64,000 nucleotides of DNA from Trichoderma breve (Eukaryota > Ascomycota > Sordariomycetes > Hypocreales > Hypocreaceae), in the NCBI RefSeq assembly GCF_028502605.1, contig NC_079233.1:744001-808000 (forward strand). The letters are read 5' to 3'. The notes beneath the pieces were generated by a model. It was not told the origin of the DNA. It did no database searches and was given only the letters and a program-made list of their open reading frames with translations. How positions within the stretch are numbered: the stretch's first letter is position 1; each line of letters starts with the position of its first letter. The translations under genes were made by a program, and so were the position numbers. Positions 57,635-64,000 of this stretch are shown in pieces.

Positions 57635-58844
57635 CTTGGGTGCTAGGCGGGGGGGAAATATCGGGAGTAGGAGGGACGATGAATTGCGAATGGATTCACT
57701 GCAGCAAGGCCTGTGAGGGATCTTTCGACCTGGGCCTTGAGCGCTGTGGACGAGGTGACGGGGGAGAGTTGGGCGAGAGTCTGGAGCCGAAGCTTTTGGG
57801 AGTTTGAGTGAGGGATGAAGCGTAATATCTCGGAGCTGTGATGCTGCTTGGATGCAGTGGAGCAACAGCACCAGAGTTGCGCTACTAGCACGTCCACTAA
57901 GCTGAGAGCGCTGGCTCGCACCTACTTCTGGGGCCGCGAGTGCGCACCGCCACAGCTTGTCGGTTGCTTGGTACGAGCGCGGAGCAATATCGCTGCTTCT
58001 CGGGAACAGTGAGGCGGCGGGAAATTATTGTATTTTGGTATTGTTATTTAATTAGATATGTATATCATGGCACTAGCAACAAGGTATACCAGAGTATGTG
58101 GTTGCAATTTGTTCAGCATGACTCTTCATGAGGTTCTATGCTTAGGTACCTTATGATCTCTCTTTGTTTAACCAGCCACTAATACGAGTACGGGACATAC
58201 AGGCACCTTACTGAAACGTCAAGGGAAATGGGCAATGACGAGTGTCACCTGACCTCATGTGACGGCCACCAGCCACTCATGAGCTCCCAGACTGGCTACC
58301 TTGGCAAATGCACCTCTATGCAGCTCAGCGGCGCGCGATGCTCCATTCGCATACCGCTTGACGTCGTCAGGTGGCTCTGCATGTTTTATTGAGCGCCAAC
58401 GCATTTCTCTGCACGCTGCCTCGTCGGGCCCCAGCTGATTTAGTCTCACAATCCAGGCGAATTACTCGCTGCGTCTGCGACCATAACCGTGATTTGGGGG
58501 GCCGGCACCTTCAACCGACAACGACAAACCTTCACGTCCATAACACGCACACCATTCCCTGCTAGACTAAGTGCCAGACAGAGTGCACTCGACTCGAACC
58601 CGATCAATACCGCTATACCTTCGCTGACGGAAGCGGCGGCTGCACAGAGCTGGAGAAAACCACAGCCTTTCTTTGACGATCAGAGCCACGAGTAGGGAGG
58701 GAAACAAGGGTGGAAGCAGCTTGAGCTTGCGGCGTTTCGTTTGACACCAGCTCCCTTAGCCGTCCAAACCTATAACGCTGCCCAACTACCAGCACCCTTT
58801 CCTATGCGACGACCAAGCGCGCTCTTATTCACATCTACCGGTGG
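57635..58844. other. Divergent intergenic region
   Basis: Promoters of VMA4 (minus) and the NIPA-like gene (plus). TACGAGTAC lies at 58183-58191. Short frames on both strands are not supported. Confidence 0.6.
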
Positions 58845-60513
58845 ATGACCACAGGCCTGGAGACGGTGTAATGGGGCCTATTGGGAACATCTCCCCGGGA
58901 GGGAGCATAGCTGTATGCACGCACTCTACGCAAAGGAGAGAGATATTCGGGCTGGTGCGCTTGCTAACACTTGGTAGCTAGGAATCCTCGTTGGCCTGAT
59001 CTCGACTAGTGTTCAAAGTCTAGGCCTCACCTTGCAGCGAAAATCACATATATTGGAAGACGAAAAGGGGCCGCACGATGTTCGTCGCCCACCATATCGG
59101 AGGAGGAGGTGGCAGTTGGGCATGGCCATGTTTGTCATTGCGAATATCCTAGGGAGCAGCATCCAGATCTCGACGCTGCCGCTGCCCGTCCTATCGACCC
59201 TCCAGGCTGCGGGCTTGGTGTTCAATTCAATATGCGCGACGCTCATCCTCAGCGAGCCCTTTACGCGATGGTCGCTCTGCGGCACTCTGCTCGTCAGCAG
59301 CGGCGCGGTTTTAATTGCCATCTTTGGCGCCATCCCATCTCCAGCCCACGAGCTGGATGAACTGTTGGAGCTACTGGCCCGAAAGCCCTTTATCGTCTGG
59401 ATGATATTGCAGGCACTGTTTGTCGTGTCATTTGCGATTGTTACGGATGTTGTCAGCAGCCTCTCCAGCCTGTCTCACAATGCCAGATTCCGCCTAATCC
59501 GTGGCATAAGCTACGGTGTCATCAGCGGAGACCTCTCAGCACACTCATTACTCTTTGCGAAATCCGCCGTTGAGCTTCTCATCAAGACGATAGGCGGCAA
59601 GAACCAGTTCCTTCGCTGGCAATCCTGGGCCATTGTCTTGGGACTCGTTTCTCTAGCACTCTGCCAGCTGTACTATCTCCACCGTGGCTTGAAGCTGGTT
59701 TCTACATCTGTCCTATACCCACTTGTTTTCTGCGTATACAACATCATTGCCATCCTCGATGGTCTAATTTATTTCAACCAGACGAGCCTCATCTCAACGG
59801 GCGACGCCTGTCTCATTACCTTGGGGACAGTCATTCTTCTTTCGGGAGTTCTAGCGCTATCATGGCGGCTGAGCGACGAGCAGCACGCCCCTGCAGTCGG
59901 TCAGTCCTCGTTAGCCCCTGGCTTAGGGCTCGTTGACGATACTGAAGGCGAAGAAGAATCACTAATGGGCCCAGAAGCCACAGTTGAGATTGACGAAGAG
60001 CTACCTTCCACGACGTACCAGACATTCCCCGTAATGCACGGTGACACCACTCCGCTGACGCCGACGCGCAAGAAGAGTTTGGGTTGGATAGAGCGAGCTG
60101 AAATCTGGGGGGAGTTGCAAGACCAGGATGAACCTACCTCGCCAATGCGCTCGACCACGTTCCCAACAAGGACCGAATCATCGCCACTGTTGCCCCGAAT
60201 CGGGAGGGCAATGAGTGGCGTCAGCGTTACAGGTCAGGCAGGCCCAAGCGCAGATGTTTCACCTCGAAAATTCACCCGCCGGCGGAGGAAGAGCACGGGG
60301 TTCCCCGGGTTGGTTGCGCGTCGTAATCTTCGCAGGGACTCTGCATTTTCAGAAACACTGGGTGGCATACTCTCACTAAACTGGCTGAGACGCAACAGCA
60401 GCCGTGCCTCAGTGGGCAGTGGTAATAGAAACGAAAGCAACTCTCCGCATCAAAATTATAGAGACGAGCCAGAAGCGGGTTCGGATGGCAGGGCCAACGA
60501 CTCAAATGTATGA
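58845..60513 (+). CDS. NIPA-like magnesium transporter (DUF803 family)
   Basis: A seven-codon first exon (58845-58865, MTTGLET) joins 58978-60513 across a 112-nt intron with a GTGTAA donor, TTGCTAAC branch region and GGTAG acceptor. The product is 518 residues. The start could be different, because this exon is tiny. The main exon reads LGILVGLISTSVQSLGLTLQ, and has about nine membrane helices to residue 300 (FVIANILGSSIQISTLPLPV, FNSICATLILSEPFTRW, LLVSSGAVLIAIFG). This is the NIPA fold of the drug/metabolite transporter superfamily, whose animal members carry Mg2+. About 210 C-terminal residues are a hydrophilic Ser/Thr/Pro-rich cytosolic tail, longer than in the animal proteins and likely phosphorylated. 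Ion specificity is inferred from the family. Confidence 0.87.
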
Positions 60514-61182
60514 GCTAAAGAAGGAAGGAAGAGAACAAAAAGAAGAGAGGTATTACAATGCATGTGATTGTGATTTCGATTTGGAGGCATATTTAGACTA
60601 TTAATTATTCATTGGGGGTTTGACGGGAGCAGCAGCGTGTTGTGGGACTTTGAAGTTGCGATTTTCTTGGAGATTGAAGGGAAGCTGGTGATAGCCTTTT
60701 TTCTTTTCATTTCTTTGCTTCATCACATTATACCAAGATGGAAATCTATTGTTCATGGCAGGTTTGCACCGCACTAGATGCTTGCATGCGACTTGTAGGA
60801 GGAATCTGGAGTCATTCTGTGTTGTGTTTATTTATTCCCTTGTCTCTGTTTTCATTCCAGTGAGTTTGACCACTCACAACATGTATTTCTATCGCATTGA
60901 GGCATTCAAAAACATATTTTTTTTTTTTTGGCATGGGAGTCAATGGTAAACATCATTCCGCCGAAGAAAAAGAAAAGAGGAATCTTATTAAAAAAGTATT
61001 TGGAGTATTGGACAAAGGCGAGAGAAAAAAGCAGGACTTTGCAATGCTATAAACTAGGGGGCATAACAAAACATGATATTCAGCCTCAAATAAAAGGGGT
61101 TTTGACTTTTTATAACCGTGACTATATAATTTTTGAAACATTGTTTTTTTGGTTGTTTTAGTTTTTCATTGGCCTCCATTAA
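60514..61182. other. Convergent 3' UTR region
   Basis: AT-rich spacer between the NIPA-like gene and the tetraspanin gene, with poly-T runs at about 60919-60930. No gene is seen. Confidence 0.6.
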
Positions 61183-62050
61183 TTACAGACGGCCGTAGTC
61201 TCGCTTCTGATCGATGATGTAGTAACGCTCCTTTTCCTTGCGCTCTTTGAGGAGACAGGCGATGGCAAGGACAAGGAGGGCATCGATGCCTAAATGTATG
61301 TTAATTTGAATTGCATGAAAAGGGGGAAATTGCTAGATGGAGGGTTTTGGACGTACCGACCATGCCGAAGACGGCGGTGAAGAGGTCGTTGATGAAGGCG
61401 TTGGCGAAGCTGGACATGCTGGTGGAGCAGCCTCGGAGGAGAGTAGCCGCGGCAGGGCTGGGGCAGACGGAGTCTGTGACGAAGGCGGGAGATGTGCTGT
61501 TGAGGTAGCCACAGCATTGGAACTGGAAGATGAATTTGTCAACGATGAGTTCTTGAGCAATTGTTCGAAATCTTTGCACGTTTGATGTGTTTGAAAAGTT
61601 GTGTCGGTGTATAAAATGTGAACAGGGGAAAAGGGGGGAATTTCATACCGAAGTCTGCACCAACGACTGAATCGACTCATCCTGCGCCGCATAAATAGGC
61701 TCAAACGTCTCCTTGAGCCTCAACGTCATGATCCAAAGATACAAGCCCACAACAAGCGAAAACACGCCGCAGAGAGTAATCATGTAGCCGCTGATCTTGA
61801 GCAGGTTGCGCTTCACCAGTGCCATGGCGGGGATAGTAAAGACAAAAGTAGCGAGAACGAAGACTGCGTTGACGATGCCCGCGGTGAGAGGGAACTGCTG
61901 GTAGATGAGGTGGCGCGTGGCGTCCTGGCCGTCGGTGGGCGTCTTGTTCTTGAGGTTCATGGCGGCGATGGAGAAGCCGAGCTCCATTGCGCCTGAGGCG
62001 AGGAAGAGCAGGTTGGCCACGAGGGTGGCGACGAAGACCTTGTCGGGCAT
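61183..62050 (-). CDS. Tetraspanin-like membrane protein
   Basis: Minus-strand exons are 61649-62050, 61357-61522 and 61183-61289, giving 224 residues. Four membrane helices are visible: about residues 5-27, 50-74, 84-108 and 176-203. The large outer loop between helices 3 and 4 (about residues 110-175) has the tetraspanin CCG motif (FQCCGYL, Cys137-Cys138-Gly139) plus Cys154 and Cys166, four Cys in all. The C-terminal tail is basic and charged (KERKEKERYYIIDQKRDY). Fungal tetraspanins organise membrane domains; one class (Pls1) is needed for host penetration in plant pathogens, but this sequence is not specifically Pls1-like as far as I can tell. Confidence 0.85.
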
Positions 62051-64000
62051 GGTGAAGAGATTGAAAATGACTGGGTTTTAAAGAAAGATCGTTGTCGTCG
62101 GGTTTGAGATGTTTTGTCGTCGGAGTTTTGTGGTTTTGATGTTTTGTTTGACGGCCGGCGTCCTGGACCTTTCTTTTTCCTTCTTCGTCTTTCGTCTTTC
62201 CAAAACTGAAAACTTATAAAAAAAAACAAACCAAGACCTAAGCTCGGTGGAATCGAATCGTACAAAGAAAAAAAAATTAAAAAGAGAAAACGGATTTGGT
62301 TATTTCGACCTCAACTGCCCGGCAGTTCACAATTCAAAAAGCAGCGAGAGTCTGGAAAAATAACCTCTACAACGAAAAAGAAACGAAAGAGAAAAAAAGA
62401 AAAATATGGGTTCAAAGTCACGTACATGCACCAGGCATACAGAAAGAAAAAGAGAAAAGAAAAAAAGAGAAGAGAAAGAAACGAAACTAAGAAAACCCAG
62501 AGAAAAGACAAAACCCAATGCTGCCCCCGTCAACCCGCAAGCGCTTGAAGAGTCTTGTCGTTTCCTCGTGCGAGTCCTCGAACGGGCTGCGTTTCAGGGA
62601 GCCAAAAGGTGAAGCAGAAGCGGCGGCACGACAGGGGTGGCGGCCAATCAGAGGCGCGGATTGGGGTCCTGAGTCGCCTGATTGGGGAGTCTTTGGGGGT
62701 TCTTGGCTTGTTTGATGGGCGAGACTGGCTGCGGCTTGTGGGTTTGATTCAAGATTGCTTGTCTATGCGGGCGTGGGTTGAAGATTTGTGAAGATTTTAC
62801 ATGATCATGTTGCTATTGTTGTTGCTGCAGCTTTAGCTGTGGTTGTTGGTTTCTGGTTGCTCATATCGATGATCAAATGCACTGAGTAAACATGTACTTA
62901 TTAACGTGAAATCTCCATCATCACCACTATCATCTTCCTTGCTCTTTCACAAGCTTGCTCTCCATGTCTCTCAATGATTGATTGAGCGAGCATTACGTTA
63001 ATATCGCTACGCAATGCACAGTCCAGTAGCAGACAAGACACGTAAAACAGACACAAAACCTCAACGCATCCCGAGCTTCGTTTCACCAGTCGGCTCCAGG
63101 GCCACTCCCGCTGCTAAGAATACGAACCTACTACCGAGCTGGTCTCGCTTGGCCACGAGCCCATCCCCTCGTCGCGTCTCGTCTCGTCCCGGCTTGTTTC
63201 TCTTCTCTTCCTTTTCTTCCGCCCTCACATCTCAGGCACCAACTTGTTCTCGCCTGACTTGTTAGGCCAAACCCCAGGCCTGTGAGAATTTGGCCTCGTC
63301 CCATCTCTAGCAGCTCCCTCGATTGCCCGATATCATCACGGAATGCAAACCTCGCAGCCGCGGCGTACTTGGTTATGCAACAAAGCGCGACGCCCGGCCC
63401 ACAACCTGCGTGCTAACTTCAATTAAACCAGCCGTTTGATGGGCAGTGGGATTGCACTGTACGGGATCCCGCTGGGGGTGGCACAGCCCGTTGCAAAATC
63501 AGCTGCAACAAGACCCCAGCCCAGCCCAACCAACCAGCCAACCGGCAATTGGATAATCAGGGTGGTCGGGCGAATCCGAACGCAAGCTTCCATTTTTTTC
63601 AGCTTTTGCCGGGCAGACGCGGCCCCCGTTTTTATCTTCTTGGGTTCTTGCTCTCTCATTGCTGCAAAAAAAGAAACAAAAAATCATGGACTGTGTGCAG
63701 TGACCGGCAAAGCACTTTGACTCCGACCAGCTTGTTCGCCCAGATTTCGCCGCGGTGGAACCTTAGAATGCAAAGGCCCTTTTTGAATCCTTTGCCGCAC
63801 TGTGGCTAGCCCTGCTTGCTGTAGCTGCCTAAAGAGGCAATGACCCCCATTTCTGCCGCTGCCCCAAGCGTTCTGACAGCCGCTGCGAATATGGCGTGCC
63901 TTGGCTGTGATGAAACGGGCAAACGCGCTCGAGAGAGTCTGATCGTTTATAGATTGCAAGTACGAGTACGTGTATCCGAGTCTCGCGAATCGAGTGCACA
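62051..64000. other. Intergenic, promoter of tetraspanin gene to window end
   Basis: An A/G-rich tract at about 62260-62520 is CT-rich on the minus strand and is likely the promoter and leader of the tetraspanin gene. No further gene is supported up to the end. TACGAGTAC lies at 63961-63969. Confidence 0.55.

Overview
The window is nuclear DNA of a filamentous ascomycete. Genes have short introns (48 to 114 nt) with GTATGT, GTGAGT or GTACGT donors and CTAAC/CTGAC-like branch points. Promoters are CT-rich, G+C-biased codon use leaves long empty antisense frames, and the gene set is typical of Pezizomycotina. Gene architecture and protein style suggest Sordariomycetes, probably Hypocreales (perhaps Trichoderma); that placement is inference without a database search. 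I see 22 protein genes, two of them uncertain in splicing, and no rRNA, convincing tRNA, CRISPR or intact transposon.

Left part (1 to 20 kb): 3' end of a Ser/Thr-rich surface protein; a secreted or membrane His-rich DUF7728-like protein; an L-rhamnose mutarotase; a divergent pair of a Sos7-type kinetochore protein and an RS-rich splicing-factor-like protein; a PA-TM-RING ubiquitin ligase; aspartate-semialdehyde dehydrogenase; a PQ-loop vacuolar transporter; and a secreted S1/P1 nuclease.

Middle (20 to 44 kb): a secreted Asn/Gln/Gly-repeat protein, a very small secreted Cys protein, an Asterix/UPF0139 ER membrane protein, a large unrecognised 892-residue protein, a divergent pair of roadblock/LC7 dynein light chain and the pre-rRNA processing factor Ipi1, an AT-rich minisatellite region, a DEAD-box RNA helicase, and an Msc7-type membrane-anchored aldehyde dehydrogenase.

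Right part (44 to 64 kb): a Dnf1-type P4-ATPase lipid flippase, a 4.9 kb stretch with no gene I can support, a candidate CANIN-domain (SLF2/Nse6-like) protein, V-ATPase subunit E, a NIPA-like Mg2+ transporter and a tetraspanin.

The genes are mostly single-copy housekeeping functions in no shared pathway. There is no biosynthetic cluster and no clear new multi-gene system. The most unusual loci are the repeat-rich secreted protein at 23.1 to 25.0 kb, the His-rich protein at 2.7 kb, three introns whose retention keeps the reading frame, a recurrent 9-base intergenic motif, and the unrecognised 892-residue protein.
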